Position numbers and translations under genes: made by a program
Notes under the pieces: model-generated
Seen by the model: the letters and a program-made list of their open reading frames with translations, nothing else
Told to the model about the DNA's origin: nothing
The model's database searches: none
In this document: piece after piece, positions 6,645-17,818 of the stretch
Position numbering within the stretch: position 1 is the stretch's first letter
Layout of the letters: every line of letters begins with the position of its first letter
Assembly (NCBI GenBank): GCA_902582235.1
Contig: CACHQX010000003.1
Coordinates: forward strand, 1 to 64,000
Direction of reading: 5' to 3'
DNA: 64,000 nt
DNA from: an uncultured Pelagibacteraceae bacterium
GTDB taxonomy: Bacteria > Pseudomonadota > Alphaproteobacteria > Pelagibacterales > Pelagibacteraceae

Positions 6645-9305
6645 CTATTTTTTTAGCTCTGCTTGAGCAGCTGCTAAACGTGCGACTGGGACTCTGTAAG
6701 GCGAACAAGAAACATAATTTAATCCTGTTTTTGAACAAAAATTTATACTTTTAGGATCTCCGCCATGTTCTCCACAAATTCCAAGTTTGATTTTTTTATT
6801 TTGTTTTCTACCTTTTAACGTAGCTATTTCAATTAAGTCTCCTACACCTTCATCTATAGAAACAAAGGGATCAATATCAAATATCTTATTTTCAATATAA
6901 TCATTTAAGAATTTTCCGCTGTCATCTCTACTAATGCCGAAAGTTGTTTGAGTTAAGTCATTAGTTCCAAAACTAAAAAATTCAGCATGTTTTGCAATAT
7001 CTTTTGCCTTAATGGCTGCTCTTGGAAGTTCGATCATTGTTCCTACCAAAAAACTTATTTTAGTATTATTTTCATCTTGAACTTTTTTAGCGACTCTGAT
7101 CACTAAGTCTTTCATTATTTTGATTTCTGCCTCAGTTGATACTAGAGGTATCATTATTTCAGGCATCGTAGATTTGAGTTTCATTTTTTTACATTCTACT
7201 AAAGCCTCAAAAATCGCTCTGCATTGCATTTCATAAATTTCTGGAAAAGAAATACCTAATCTACAGCCTCTATGTCCAAGCATTGGATTATGTTCATGCA
7301 ATTCTTCTGTTCTGGATCTTATTTCATTAGCATTAAGACCTGTCACTGAACTAAGGTCTCCTATTTCTTTGTCATTTTTTGGTAAAAATTCATGTAAAGG
7401 TGGATCAAGTAATCTGACTGTTACTGGAAGACCACTCATTATTTTAAAAATTTGTATAAAATCATTTTTTTGATGGGGTAATAGTTTTGATAAAGCCTTA
7501 TTTCTATCCTCTATAGTTTTAGATAAAATCATTTCTCTTACAGACAAAATTCTATCCTCGTCAAAAAACATATGCTCAGTCCTACAAAGACCAATACCTT
7601 CGGCTCCAAATTCTCTTGCTGTTTTTGTATCAAGGGGTGTTTCGGAATTTGTTCTTACTTTTAATTTTCTGTAACTATCAGCCCAACTCATTAGTTTTGA
7701 AAAATCGCCTGAAATCTCTGGCTTTAAAGTTGGAACTTTATCTAAAATAACTCTTCCTGTAGATCCATCAATTGTAATTATATCTCCCTCTTTTACTTCT
7801 ACGTTTGACGAAGTTCTAAATATTTTTTGCTCATAATTGATATCTATTTCACTTGAACCTGAAACACATGGTCTTCCCATACCTCTTGCAACAACAGCAG
7901 CATGGCTGGTCATTCCTCCACGAGCAGTTAAAATACCTTTTGCAGCATGCATACCATGGATATCCTCTGGTGAAGTTTCTACTCTCACAAGTATTGTATC
8001 TTGCATCATACCATTTAATCTTTCTGCTTCATCTGAGGAAAAAACAACCTTTCCACTTGTTGCACCTGGAGACGCAGGCAAACCTTTTGCAATAGTTTTT
8101 ACCTCTTTAGTTTCGTCTAATGTTGGATGGAGAAGAGTATCTAAAGTGTTAGGGTCGACTCTTAAGACTGCCTCTTTTTTTGTAATCAGTTTTTCTTTAA
8201 CCATGTCTACAGCAATTTTAACAGCAGATTTTGCAGTCCTCTTTCCAGATCTTGTTTGAAGCATCCAAAGTTTAGAATTTTCGACTGTGAACTCTACATC
8301 TTGCATATCCTTGTAAAATTTTTCTAAAAGCTTTAGAATTTTTTTTAGTTGAACATAAACTTTTGGCATAGCCTCTTCCATTGATTTACCTTTTGAATTT
8401 GAATCTTTGTTGGCCTTTTTTGTTATGTAATTTGGTGTTCTTGTGCCAGCTACAACATCCTCCCCTTGAGCATTAATAAGATACTCTCCATAAATTTCAT
8501 TTTTTCCATTTGATGGGTTTCTTGTAAAAACAACACCTGTCGCACAATCGCTACCCATATTTCCAAAAACCATTGATTGAACGTTTACTGCTGTTCCCCA
8601 TACAGAGGGTATTTGATTTAACTTTCTATAAACTTTTGCTCTGTTACTTTCCCATGATAAAAAAACTGCTGAAATAGCTCCAAACAATTGTTCATAAACA
8701 TCTTGTGGGAATTGTTTTTTAGTTTTTTCTTTAACCACGTTTTTAAAGTCTTTAATAAGGCCATCCCAGTCATTTTCATCTAGATCAGTATCTAACAAAA
8801 CACCTTTTGTTAACTTATAATTTTCAATCAATTCCTCAAAGTTATAGCTTTCTACTCCGAGCACCACATTAGAATACATTTGAATGAATCTTCTATAGCT
8901 GTCTTTTGCAAATCTCATATTAGATGTTTTTTTTGCAAGAGCTTTAACTGTATCATCATTTAAACCTAAATTTAAAATTGTATCCATCATTCCAGGCATT
9001 GAAACTCTTGCACCTGACCTTACTGAAACTAATAATGGATTTTCTAAATCGCCAAATTTTTTTCCACATTCTTTTTCGATTTGTTTTAATTCTTGCTTAA
9101 TAGATTTAATAAGTTTTGAATTTAGTTTTTTATTGTTTTTATAAAATATTTCACAAACCCCTGTTGATATTGTAAATCCTGGAGGCACGGGTAAACCAAG
9201 TTTTCCCATTTGAGCTAGATTTGCTCCTTTTCCACCTAAGATAAACTTTGGGTTCTTAATCTTTTTTATTTTTTTAGATTTAAAATTAAAAACTAAGCTG
9301 TTCAT
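6645..9305 (-). CDS. ppdK: Pyruvate, phosphate dikinase
   Basis: Reversibly interconverts pyruvate, ATP and Pi with phosphoenolpyruvate, AMP and PPi. It has 886 residues in the usual order: N-terminal ATP-grasp domain (GGKGANLAQMGKLGLPVPPG), central phosphohistidine domain with the catalytic His in GGMTSHAAVVARGMG, and C-terminal PEP-binding barrel with GICGEHGGDP and FFSFGTNDLTQTTFG. Its ATG shares one base with the glyS stop (TAATG), so glyQ-glyS-ppdK is one operon, an order I recall from other alphaproteobacteria. It can serve gluconeogenesis or replace pyruvate kinase. Confidence 0.96.
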   Translation of the reverse strand: MNSLVFNFKSKKIKKIKNPKFILGGKGANLAQMGKLGLPVPPGFTISTGVCEIFYKNNKKLNSKLIKSIKQELKQIEKECGKKFGDLENPLLVSVRSGARVSMPGMMDTILNLGLNDDTVKALAKKTSNMRFAKDSYRRFIQMYSNVVLGVESYNFEELIENYKLTKGVLLDTDLDENDWDGLIKDFKNVVKEKTKKQFPQDVYEQLFGAISAVFLSWESNRAKVYRKLNQIPSVWGTAVNVQSMVFGNMGSDCATGVVFTRNPSNGKNEIYGEYLINAQGEDVVAGTRTPNYITKKANKDSNSKGKSMEEAMPKVYVQLKKILKLLEKFYKDMQDVEFTVENSKLWMLQTRSGKRTAKSAVKIAVDMVKEKLITKKEAVLRVDPNTLDTLLHPTLDETKEVKTIAKGLPASPGATSGKVVFSSDEAERLNGMMQDTILVRVETSPEDIHGMHAAKGILTARGGMTSHAAVVARGMGRPCVSGSSEIDINYEQKIFRTSSNVEVKEGDIITIDGSTGRVILDKVPTLKPEISGDFSKLMSWADSYRKLKVRTNSETPLDTKTAREFGAEGIGLCRTEHMFFDEDRILSVREMILSKTIEDRNKALSKLLPHQKNDFIQIFKIMSGLPVTVRLLDPPLHEFLPKNDKEIGDLSSVTGLNANEIRSRTEELHEHNPMLGHRGCRLGISFPEIYEMQCRAIFEALVECKKMKLKSTMPEIMIPLVSTEAEIKIMKDLVIRVAKKVQDENNTKISFLVGTMIELPRAAIKAKDIAKHAEFFSFGTNDLTQTTFGISRDDSGKFLNDYIENKIFDIDPFVSIDEGVGDLIEIATLKGRKQNKKIKLGICGEHGGDPKSINFCSKTGLNYVSCSPYRVPVARLAAAQAELKK

Positions 9306-11374
9306 TATGCACTTTCAATATTAGAAAAATTTAAATAATTATTGAACGTTTTACATAACAATTGCATAAGTTCCAAACGATTTTTTTTGATTGCTTCATC
9401 TTCATCGTTGACTATCACATTATCAAAGAAGTTAGAAACATCAGTTTTTGCATCAGCTAAAACTTCTAAAGTTTTTTTACAATCCTCACGACTACCTAAG
9501 CTTGTAAAATATTTTCTTATTTCTTGTATTTTTTTGTATAGTTTTTTTTCAAAATCATTTTTGAATAAACCTGGATCGGTCGAATTTTCTAATTCAATCT
9601 TATTTTTTGATATTTCGTTTGATAGGATATTGGACGCTCTTTTGTAAGAAAAAATTACATCTTGACCAATATTTTTATCGATTAATTTATTTAAAATAAA
9701 TGCCTTGTTATAAATTTTATAAATTTGGTCTGCACTATAACTATTTATTGAACATTCTATAATATCTGGTCTTATTTTTTTTTCTTTCATATAAAATTTA
9801 AGCCTTTCAGAAAAAAAATTAAACAGATCTTTTTGGACAGTCTTAATATCAAAATCTATATCTTGCTCAGCAAACAAAACACAAGAATAATTTATTAAAT
9901 CTTTTAATTTAATCTCTAATTTATTTTCTATTATTATTCTTATAAGACCAATTGCTGACCTTCTTAATGCGAACGGATCCTTTGAACTAGATGGTTTTAA
10001 ATTAATTATAAAAAAACCAACTAAGGTATCTATTTTATCACTTAAAGCTAAAGTGACTGAGTAAGGTTTTTTTGGTGTCTTTGTCTCTGGGCCTATTGGT
10101 AAGTAATGTTCACTGATGGCCAAACAAATTTCGTTATCGAAACCTTGAGCTTTAGCAAAGTGGCCGCCCATTACTCCTTGAAGTTCAGGGAACTCTCCCA
10201 CTAAGTCAGATACTAAGTCTACTTTGCAAATTGATGACGCTACTTCAACTTTTTCTTTACTAATTAAAAGTTCATCTGATATTAATGCTCCGATTTTTTT
10301 TAACCTTTGTGTTTTTTCGAAATAGGTTCCTAATCTCTCAAAATAATTTATTTTTTTTAGATCCAATATTCCTTTAACTAAATTTTTTGTTTTATTTTTA
10401 TCCCAGAAAAATTGAGCATCATTTAAACGAGCTTCGACTACTCGCTCATTTCCTAATTTAATTAAACCTTTTGGGTCGTTATTGTCTGCAACCACAAAGA
10501 AAACATTCGTTAAATTTTCTTTATTGTCAAAGGTTGGAAAATACTTTTGATTAACCTCCATTGTTGTGACTAATATTTCTTTAGGAATCTTTAAAAATTT
10601 TTTGTCAAACTTACATTTAATTATATTGGGTTTTTCAACAATATTTGTTACTTCGCTTAATAATTTTTTGTTTGGGGTTAACTTCAACCTGTCTAATTTA
10701 GTTCTTTTTAATAATTGATTTTCAATAAATTCCTCCCTTTTATTATGATCCAATATAATGTCTTTGCTCTTGAAAGATTCCTTGTAATTTTTAAAACTCA
10801 AAAATTTACATGTTTTCTCCTCAAAGTCTTTATCAAGATAGGTAAAATTGGATGAACTTAAATGATGATAATTAAATTCTAAAACTTTATTATCAAAACA
10901 AGCAAGAATGGATTTTAATGGTCTGCCCCAGTACAAATCATGATCACCCCATCTCATTGATTTTTTCCAAGAAATTTCATCAAGAATTTTTGGTAAATTT
11001 TTTTGCAAAATAGATTTTGTCTCTACTTTTTGAGCGGGCTTTTTAAAAAAATAAAACTCTCCTTTATCTGTTTTTTTTATAAAAGTTTCTTCTTTAGTTA
11101 TATTATTAGATTTTATAAAACCATTTAGCGCTTGTTCAGGCGCATTTACACTTGGACCTCTTATTACTGCCTCTGCTTTTATGATCTTTTGAGAAATGTT
11201 ATCGCAGTAAACAATCAACCTATTTGGAGTTGATAGAACAGAAATACTATCTTTAAATTTAATTTCCTCTTTTTTCAAAAAATCTACAAAATTTTTTTGG
11301 AGATTTTCTCTAGCTGTTTTCTGTAAATTTGCAGGAATTTCTTCGCTAAATAATTCTAAAAAAAATTCAGACAT
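9305..11374 (-). CDS. glyS: Glycyl-tRNA synthetase, beta subunit
   Basis: Beta subunit of the alpha2-beta2 bacterial glycyl-tRNA synthetase; it carries the tRNA-recognition part. 689 residues. The N-terminal FFLELFSEEIPA, the SMRWGDHDLYWGRPL segment, GVMGGHFAKAQG, the YLPIGPETKTP loop and the LSDKIDTLVGFF and DPFALRRSAIGLIRI blocks are all typical. It begins one base after glyQ ends and overlaps ppdK by one base. Confidence 0.96.
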   Translation of the reverse strand: MSEFFLELFSEEIPANLQKTARENLQKNFVDFLKKEEIKFKDSISVLSTPNRLIVYCDNISQKIIKAEAVIRGPSVNAPEQALNGFIKSNNITKEETFIKKTDKGEFYFFKKPAQKVETKSILQKNLPKILDEISWKKSMRWGDHDLYWGRPLKSILACFDNKVLEFNYHHLSSSNFTYLDKDFEEKTCKFLSFKNYKESFKSKDIILDHNKREEFIENQLLKRTKLDRLKLTPNKKLLSEVTNIVEKPNIIKCKFDKKFLKIPKEILVTTMEVNQKYFPTFDNKENLTNVFFVVADNNDPKGLIKLGNERVVEARLNDAQFFWDKNKTKNLVKGILDLKKINYFERLGTYFEKTQRLKKIGALISDELLISKEKVEVASSICKVDLVSDLVGEFPELQGVMGGHFAKAQGFDNEICLAISEHYLPIGPETKTPKKPYSVTLALSDKIDTLVGFFIINLKPSSSKDPFALRRSAIGLIRIIIENKLEIKLKDLINYSCVLFAEQDIDFDIKTVQKDLFNFFSERLKFYMKEKKIRPDIIECSINSYSADQIYKIYNKAFILNKLIDKNIGQDVIFSYKRASNILSNEISKNKIELENSTDPGLFKNDFEKKLYKKIQEIRKYFTSLGSREDCKKTLEVLADAKTDVSNFFDNVIVNDEDEAIKKNRLELMQLLCKTFNNYLNFSNIESA

Positions 11375-11375
11375 T

Positions 11376-12251
11376 TTATTTTTGGCTATCTACCCATACT
11401 TGACCAACATCTTTGGTTAAATCTCTTATTCTAGCAATAAACTCTGCTCTTTGCGCTACACTAATCGCTCCTCTGGCATCTAAAATATTAAAAACATGAC
11501 TTGCTTTTAAACACTGATCATAAGCAGGAAGTGAGAGTTTTTTTTCTAACAAAGATTTGGTCTCTTGTTCCAGCATATCAAAAAATTTAAACAATTTCTC
11601 AACATTTGCAAAATCAAAATTGTAAGATGAAAATTCTTTTTCAGCTTGTAAAAAAACATCTTTATAAAGGATACCTTCATCGTTCCATACTAAGTCAAAC
11701 ACATTTTTTTTCTTTTGGGTAAACATACACAATCGTTCTAAACCATAAGTAAGCTCCACAGAAATAGGTTTACAATCCATCCCAGCCATTTTTTGAAAAT
11801 AAGTAAATTGAGTAATTTCCATTCCATCGCACCAAACTTCCCAACCTAGTCCGGCTGCACCCAACGTTGGACTTTCCCAATCATCTTCAACAAATCTAAT
11901 ATCATGGTCATTATGCTTAATTCCAATGGCATTAAGACTACTTAGATATAATCTTTTAATATTTTTTGGTGAAGGTTTTATAATCACTTGGAACTGATAA
12001 TAATGTTGTAGTCTGTTTGGATTTTCTCCATATCTTCCATCAGTTGGTCTTCTCGAAGGTTGTACATAAGCTGATCTCCATGGTTTGGGTCCTAAAGACC
12101 TTAAGGTGGTTGCGGGGTGAAATGTGCCTGCACCAACTTCTATGTCATATGGTTGTAAAATTACACAACCATTTTTTGCCCAAAATTTTTGCAGATTTAA
12201 AATTGTATCCTGAAATGTTTGTATTTTTGAATTTTTTTTTTTAAAGGCCAT
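11376..12251 (-). CDS. glyQ: Glycyl-tRNA synthetase, alpha subunit
   Basis: Class II catalytic subunit that activates glycine and pairs with GlyS. About 291 residues. Clear motifs are [39 protein letters not shown] and [13 protein letters not shown] choose ATG 12251 (MAFKKKNSK), which lies inside the last codons of sppA; an upstream in-frame start at 12278 would lengthen that overlap. The 11-base overlap suggests translational coupling to the peptidase gene. Confidence 0.95.
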   Translation of the reverse strand: MAFKKKNSKIQTFQDTILNLQKFWAKNGCVILQPYDIEVGAGTFHPATTLRSLGPKPWRSAYVQPSRRPTDGRYGENPNRLQHYYQFQVIIKPSPKNIKRLYLSSLNAIGIKHNDHDIRFVEDDWESPTLGAAGLGWEVWCDGMEITQFTYFQKMAGMDCKPISVELTYGLERLCMFTQKKKNVFDLVWNDEGILYKDVFLQAEKEFSSYNFDFANVEKLFKFFDMLEQETKSLLEKKLSLPAYDQCLKASHVFNILDARGAISVAQRAEFIARIRDLTKDVGQVWVDSQK

Positions 12252-13048
12252 ATCTTTGCCAGATAGATCTTTCTTCAATAACGTTTGCTATCTTATCGAT
12301 TTGATTCTCTGATGAAATTTTTTTTGCCAACCATCCTTTACTTTTTTCAAACTTTTTAATAATGACATCCTCGCCAAACTTATCTTTTAAAATTTTATTT
12401 GCATTTCCTATTCCGTCAATTAAACCAAGTTCTTTTGATTTAGACCCGGACCAAAACTCTCCAGAAAATAATTCTATTCCTTTATCTTTTTTAAGTTTTG
12501 CGCCCCTGCTTGTCTCCACTACGTTTATAAAATCTTTGTGCAAATCAAGTTGAATATTTTTTAATCTATTTATGTCTTCTTCTTTCGCATCCACAAAAGG
12601 ATCTAAAGTACTTTTGTTTTTTCCTGCAGTATAAACTCTTCTTTCTACACCTACCTTTTGAATAAGATCCTTGAAACCAAAAGAGGCATATATAACACCA
12701 ATTGAACCAACAATTGAACTTGAATTAGCATAAATCTCATCTCCAGCACATGCAATCAAGTAACCTCCTGAAGCAGCAACATCTTCTGCGAAAACAATTA
12801 CCTTTTTTTTTATTTTTTTTAGCCTGAGCTCTAATGAAGTCGTATATTAAATGAGATTGGACTGGTGAACCACCTGGAGAATTAATCGATATAGCGACAG
12901 CTAGAGATTTTTTTATAGAAAATGCTTTTTTTATTAATTCTTCTTGACCAGCAAAATCAATTCCTTGTTTAAATCTTCCAGCGTTTCCAATAACACCGGT
13001 TAATCTTATGTGTGGAACAATTTTTTTTTTTTTGAAAAAAGATAACAT
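12241..13048 (-). pseudogene. sppA: S49 signal-peptide peptidase (SppA/SohB type), interrupted by a one-base frameshift
   Basis: The protein is split between two frames. The first (from 13048) gives MLSFFKKKKIVPHIRL, IGNAGRFKQ and the S49 segment SINSPGGSPVQSHLIYDFI, then runs into nonsense. The second carries VEDVAASGGY-type catalytic serine sequence (here FAEDVAASGGYLIACAG), SSIVGSIGVI and the lysine segment TAGKNKSTLDPF. The break is at an A9 run (plus-strand T at 12803-12811) next to an A8 run; removing one A gives one 268-residue short-form SppA. It may be a sequencing error, a real mutation, or a gene rescued by polymerase slippage. Its end overlaps glyQ. Confidence 0.8.
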
Positions 13049-13159
13049 GAAATATGCTTACAGAATTTTTAGATTAATATAAAGTCTACTAATAGTTGAA
13101 GTTTTAGGTGCGTCAATTGATAAGTATAAAATATCTCCAATTATATTAGTTTCTTAGGA

Positions 13160-14173
13160 ATGGGTTCAGTAATTCAATTAAAAAATAAAGTTAATAACGC
13201 TTACCTGGATTTAAAAAATTCAGTCGATGATAAAATTATTTTAGTAGAAGAAAAGATAAAGAATAAACTTATAAGTGATGTTTCTTTAGTAGAAAAGATG
13301 ACTAGGTATAATTTAGAAACTGGTGGAAAAAAATTAAGAGCCATGTTGACTTTAAGTAGTTCAAAACTATGTGGGTATTTAAAAGGTGGTCGAGATATAA
13401 ACTTAGCTGCATGCGTAGAATTAATTCACGCTGCAACATTAATGCACGATGATGTTCTCGATAACGGAGAGATCAGAAGAGGCAAAAAAACAATAAATTC
13501 CATTTGGGGAAATCATGCATCAATCTTAGTTGGTGATTATCTTTTGAGTAGATGTTTTGAAATGATGGTCGAAGATGGAAATTTGGAGGTTTTAAGGTTA
13601 TTGTCAGCAACTTCTGCAAAAATAGCTCAAGGTGAAGTTTTACAACTTCAACACAAATCAGAAATAGATACAGTCGAAGAGACATACTTAGAGATTATCA
13701 CCTCCAAAACTGCAGCGCTATTTTCTGCTGCATGCAAGGTTGGAGCGATATTAGGTAACAAAGATGAAAAGATAAAAGATGCATTATCTTCTTATGGAAA
13801 AAATCTTGGAGTAACTTTTCAGATAGCTGATGATACATTAGATTATAATTCTGATTTGAAAAAATTTGGAAAAACAATTGGAAAAGATTTTTATGAGGGT
13901 AAAATCACTTTACCTATAATTATTTTAAATCAGCAATGTAAAAGTGGTGAAAGAGATATGCTTAAAGAATTTTTTTCCAAAAGAGAAAGAACTGAAAACG
14001 ACCTAAAGTACACATTAGACATCATAAAAAAATATGACATTATTAAACAATGTTACAAAAAAGCTGATCATTTTATTTCTTTAGCATCAAGCTCTTTAAA
14101 TGTCTTTGAAAGCTCTGAGCAAAAAAATATTCTAAAAAATTTGACGTCTTTTAGTATTGAAAGATCTTTTTAA
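13160..14173 (+). CDS. ispB: Polyprenyl (octaprenyl-type) diphosphate synthase
   Basis: Trans-prenyltransferase that makes the long quinone side chain. 337 residues. Both aspartate-rich motifs are present: first in LMHDDVLDNGEIRRG, second in FQIADDTLDYNSD, with GGKKLRAML near residue 57 and GKTIGKDFYEGKITLP after the second motif. Chain length cannot be fixed by eye; the small residues before the first motif favour a long product. It starts divergently from sppA and converges on pdxH, sharing four bases (TTAA) that supply both stop codons. Confidence 0.9.
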   Translation: MGSVIQLKNKVNNAYLDLKNSVDDKIILVEEKIKNKLISDVSLVEKMTRYNLETGGKKLRAMLTLSSSKLCGYLKGGRDINLAACVELIHAATLMHDDVLDNGEIRRGKKTINSIWGNHASILVGDYLLSRCFEMMVEDGNLEVLRLLSATSAKIAQGEVLQLQHKSEIDTVEETYLEIITSKTAALFSAACKVGAILGNKDEKIKDALSSYGKNLGVTFQIADDTLDYNSDLKKFGKTIGKDFYEGKITLPIIILNQQCKSGERDMLKEFFSKRERTENDLKYTLDIIKKYDIIKQCYKKADHFISLASSSLNVFESSEQKNILKNLTSFSIERSF

Positions 14174-14796
14174 GGATTTAATAAAAATCTTTTCCAGCCT
14201 TTTCCATTGTTCTTAACGTATTTCAATCTTTCATGAATTCTATTATCTCCATCACGCCAAAACTCAATTTCTTCGGGTACCAATCTCCATCCAGACCAAT
14301 TAGGTGGTCTTGGAACTTTTTTCTCATCACGAAACTTTTTTTTGAATTTATCAATTGAGTCATCAAGTGACTTTCTGCTTTCTAAAACTTCACTTTGATT
14401 TGAGGCCCACGCTCCTATTCTACTCCCATATGCTCTTGAATTATAATATTCATCAGCCTCTTTGTCAGGAACTTGAACAACATTACCGTAAATCCTTATT
14501 TGTCTTAAAAGACTTTTCCAATGAAAACACATTGATGCTTTAGGATTTTCTTTAAGATCCTTGCCTTTAGAACTATTGAAGTTTGTGTAAAAAGTAAAAC
14601 CATCATCACTAAAGCCTTTTAACAGAACCATTCTCACTTTAGGTCTTCCGGTTTTATCAGCTGTTGCTAATGATAATGCATTTGGATCATTAGGTTCGGT
14701 AGTTTCAGCCTTTTTAAACCATTCTTTGAAGAGATTTACTGGGTTATCCTCATCTTTAAAACAAATATCTAGTCCAAGTGAATTTTTTTCATTCAT
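14170..14796 (-). CDS. pdxH: Pyridoxamine/pyridoxine 5'-phosphate oxidase
   Basis: FMN enzyme that forms pyridoxal 5'-phosphate. About 208 residues from ATG 14796; a longer in-frame start at 14835 adds a hydrophobic leader unlike the family and would run into aroC. Motifs: PNALSLATADKTGRPKVRMVLLKG, FYTNFNSSKGKDLKENP (FMN site, shortened here), CFHWKSLLRQIRI, and the C-terminal PPNWSGWRLVPEEIEFW and RIHERLKY. It is divergent from aroC across 32 bases. Confidence 0.93.
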   Translation of the reverse strand: MNEKNSLGLDICFKDEDNPVNLFKEWFKKAETTEPNDPNALSLATADKTGRPKVRMVLLKGFSDDGFTFYTNFNSSKGKDLKENPKASMCFHWKSLLRQIRIYGNVVQVPDKEADEYYNSRAYGSRIGAWASNQSEVLESRKSLDDSIDKFKKKFRDEKKVPRPPNWSGWRLVPEEIEFWRDGDNRIHERLKYVKNNGKGWKRFLLNP

Positions 14797-14828
14797 AATT
14801 TTAACAAAATAATTTATATAATAGAATA

Positions 14829-15914
14829 ATGTCATTTAATACATTTGGAAAGTTATTTCGTTTCACTACTTGGGGTGAATCTCATGGACCGGCTATTGGA
14901 TGTGTAGTTGATGGATGTCCTCCGAGAATAAAAATATCTGAAAAAGACATACAAAAAGAACTAAATAAGAGAAAACCTGGTCAATCAAAATTTACTACTC
15001 AAAGAAAAGAAGATGACAAAGTTGAAATTTTGTCAGGAGTATTTAATGGTGAGACAACTGGTACACCAATATTAATGATTATTTACAATAAGGATATGAA
15101 ATCAAGAGACTATGAGACTATCAAAAATAAATTTCGTCCTGGGCACGCTGATCTAACTTATTTTAAAAAATACGGCATAAGAGACTTCAGGGGAGGTGGT
15201 AGGCAATCAGCGAGAGAGACTGCAGCTAGAGTAGCTGCGGGTGCAATTGCCAAAAAAGTTTTAGAAAAAAAAATTGGGAAAAAATATTACGTTAAAGGTG
15301 CCGTTACCCAACTTGGAATTTTAGGTTGTGATGTATCTGCATGGAACAACAAATTTATAGAAAAAAATCCATTTTTCTGTCCTGACAAAAAAGTTTTAAA
15401 ATTGTGGGAAAAATATTTGTTGGCAATCAGAAAATCTGGTTCATCTTGTGGTGCAGTCATAGAATTAAGAGCTAACGGGGTACCATCTGGCCTAGGTGCA
15501 CCTATTTACTCAAAATTAGATATGGATTTAGCATCAGCTATGATGAGTATTAATGCTGTAAAAGGTGTCAACATCGGAACTGGAATGGATGTTGCGCAAT
15601 TAACTGGTGAACAGAATTCTGATGAGATAAGACAAAAAGGGAATAAAACAGTTTTCAAATCTAACAATGCGGGTGGAATTCTTGGTGGTATTTCAAGTGG
15701 TCAACAAATAAAAGTATCTTTCGCAGTAAAACCGACATCTTCAATTCTTAACTCAAGAAAAACTATTGATAAATTTGGGAAAAATACAAATATATCAGTA
15801 CGAGGTCGACATGATCCTTGTGTTGGAATTAGAGCTGTCCCAATAGGTGAAGCGATGATGCATTGTGTTTTATTGGATCATTTTTTGATGCACAAAGCCC
15901 AGTGTGAGTCTTAG
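14829..15914 (+). CDS. aroC: Chorismate synthase
   Basis: Last shikimate-pathway step, converting EPSP to chorismate with reduced FMN. 361 residues. The family signatures are complete: [18 protein letters not shown] at the start, [17 protein letters not shown] in the middle, and the C-terminal [19 protein letters not shown]. It converges on dxs with a four-base overlap (TTAG) that holds both stop codons. Confidence 0.97.
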   Translation: MSFNTFGKLFRFTTWGESHGPAIGCVVDGCPPRIKISEKDIQKELNKRKPGQSKFTTQRKEDDKVEILSGVFNGETTGTPILMIIYNKDMKSRDYETIKNKFRPGHADLTYFKKYGIRDFRGGGRQSARETAARVAAGAIAKKVLEKKIGKKYYVKGAVTQLGILGCDVSAWNNKFIEKNPFFCPDKKVLKLWEKYLLAIRKSGSSCGAVIELRANGVPSGLGAPIYSKLDMDLASAMMSINAVKGVNIGTGMDVAQLTGEQNSDEIRQKGNKTVFKSNNAGGILGGISSGQQIKVSFAVKPTSSILNSRKTIDKFGKNTNISVRGRHDPCVGIRAVPIGEAMMHCVLLDHFLMHKAQCES

Positions 15915-17818
15915 TTTTTTTTCTGAACAACAATTTTAGAATCTAAAACCTCATAAACTTTTTCTTCGATAGCTTTGCTATCCAAGCCAGCAATCTGATA
16001 CATTAGATCAGGTTTATCTTGATCAATAAACTTGTCAGGAAAAGTCATCGACCTAAATTTAATTTTTTCTAATAAGCCTTTTTCTGATAAAAATTTACTT
16101 AAATGAGATCCAAAACCTCCAATTGAACCTTCTTCAATTGAAATAACAACTTCATGATTCTTTGCTGTATTCCACATTAAATTTTCATCTAATGGTTTAC
16201 AAAATCTTGCGTCAATTAAGGTAAGATTTAAACCTTTTTTTTCAAGATTGTTTAAAGCTTTTTGACACTCTTGCAAACGAGCACCAAAATTAATTAAAGC
16301 AATTTCTTTACCTTCTTTAATAACCCTGCCTTTTCCAATTTCAACTTTTTCATTAATTTCAGGAAGTTTAATCCCAATACCAGTTCCACGAGGGTACCTA
16401 AAAGCTGACGGTTTATCATTAATGTCAACTGAGGTATTAATCATTTTAACTAATTCCGACTCATCGCTTGGAGCCATAACTACAAAATTAGGTAAGGTTG
16501 ATAAGTAGGTTATATCAAAAGATCCGGCATGTGTAGGACCGTCCGCGCCAACAAGACCTGCACGGTCTATAGCGAATCTGACAGGTAAACTTTGAATTGC
16601 AACATCGTGAACAACCTGATCATAGGCTCTTTGTAAAAAGGTAGAGTAAATTGCTGCATAAGGCTTGAATCCTTCTGTAGCTAAACCAGCAGAAAATGTC
16701 ACTGCATGTTGTTCCGCAATACCAACATCAAACATTCTATTTGGAAATTTTTTTGCAAATAAATCCATTCCAGTACCAGATGGCATCGCAGCAGTGATAC
16801 CAATTATTTTACTATCTCTCTCAGCGTGTTTAATTAACGTATTGGCAAAAACACTTGTATATGATGGAATTTTAGAATTTGATTTTTCTTGTACACCAGT
16901 TTTTATATTAAACTTCGAAACACCATGATATTTGTCTTTTGAATTTTCTGCAAATTGATAACCTTTTCCTTTTTCAGTTTTAATATGTATCATTATTGGA
17001 CCGTCAAAGTTAGTATCCTTTGCATTTTTTAAAACTGAGACAAGAGTATCAATATCATGTCCATCTATTGGTCCAACATAATAAAAACCTAGTGAATTAA
17101 AAAGTGTTCCACCTGTTACTGCTGACCTCAAAAAATCTTCTGCTTTTCCAGCTTTTTTTGAAAATCTTTTGGAAAAGGCAGAAATAATTAATTTAAAAGT
17201 CTCTCTTAGACTAAAATATATTTTCCCAGTCAATAATTTTGCTAAATAACTTCTCATTGCACCCACAGGTTTCGCAATTGACATGTCGTTATCATTTAAA
17301 ATTACTATCATTTTAGTTTTTGATATGCCCGCATTATTCATAGCCTCATAAGCCATTCCAGCACTGATCGCTCCATCGCCAATAACAGCAACAACATTTT
17401 CTGATTTTTTTGAAAGTTTATTTGCAGTAGCAATACCTAAAGCTGCAGAAATTGATGTTGAGCTATGTGCTGCACCAAATGGGTCATATTCACTTTCAGA
17501 TCTTTTTGTGAAACCAGATAGTCCATTTCCTTGTCTCAGTGTTTTGATTCTATTTTTACGACCTGTTAAAATTTTATGAGGATATGATTGGTGGCCGACA
17601 TCCCAAACTATTTTATCATTAGGTGTATCAAAAACATGGTGTAAGGCTACGGTCAACTCAACAACTCCTAAACCTGCACCTAAATGACCACCTGTAAATG
17701 AAACAGCCTCTATCAATTCCTCTCTTAACTCCTTTGACAGGGTAATCAATTCTGAGGATTTTAAATTTTTTATATCCGATGGAAAATTTACATTATCTAA
17801 AAACTTATATTTTGTCAT
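15911..17818 (-). CDS. dxs: 1-deoxy-D-xylulose-5-phosphate synthase
   Basis: Thiamine-diphosphate enzyme opening the MEP isoprenoid pathway from pyruvate and glyceraldehyde 3-phosphate. 635 residues. [36 protein letters not shown], the ThDP motif [18 protein letters not shown] and the transketolase-like [17 protein letters not shown] are present. It overlaps the ispA stop by four bases, giving an xseB-ispA-dxs operon, an order I recall as common in proteobacteria. Confidence 0.97.
   Translation of the reverse strand: MTKYKFLDNVNFPSDIKNLKSSELITLSKELREELIEAVSFTGGHLGAGLGVVELTVALHHVFDTPNDKIVWDVGHQSYPHKILTGRKNRIKTLRQGNGLSGFTKRSESEYDPFGAAHSSTSISAALGIATANKLSKKSENVVAVIGDGAISAGMAYEAMNNAGISKTKMIVILNDNDMSIAKPVGAMRSYLAKLLTGKIYFSLRETFKLIISAFSKRFSKKAGKAEDFLRSAVTGGTLFNSLGFYYVGPIDGHDIDTLVSVLKNAKDTNFDGPIMIHIKTEKGKGYQFAENSKDKYHGVSKFNIKTGVQEKSNSKIPSYTSVFANTLIKHAERDSKIIGITAAMPSGTGMDLFAKKFPNRMFDVGIAEQHAVTFSAGLATEGFKPYAAIYSTFLQRAYDQVVHDVAIQSLPVRFAIDRAGLVGADGPTHAGSFDITYLSTLPNFVVMAPSDESELVKMINTSVDINDKPSAFRYPRGTGIGIKLPEINEKVEIGKGRVIKEGKEIALINFGARLQECQKALNNLEKKGLNLTLIDARFCKPLDENLMWNTAKNHEVVISIEEGSIGGFGSHLSKFLSEKGLLEKIKFRSMTFPDKFIDQDKPDLMYQIAGLDSKAIEEKVYEVLDSKIVVQKKN

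Noticed and set aside
7837-8259. Long open frame opposite ppdK (and similar frames opposite ftsH, purA, pntAA, rpoD).
   Set aside because: They lie wholly inside well-supported genes on the other strand, have no protein-like features or ribosome-binding site, and reflect codon bias.
13049-13159. GGTGCG near 13108 in the sppA/ispB divergent spacer looked like another tRNA 3'-end fragment.
   Set aside because: The match is limited to about six bases and does not continue into a T arm, unlike 2829-2853; chance is sufficient.
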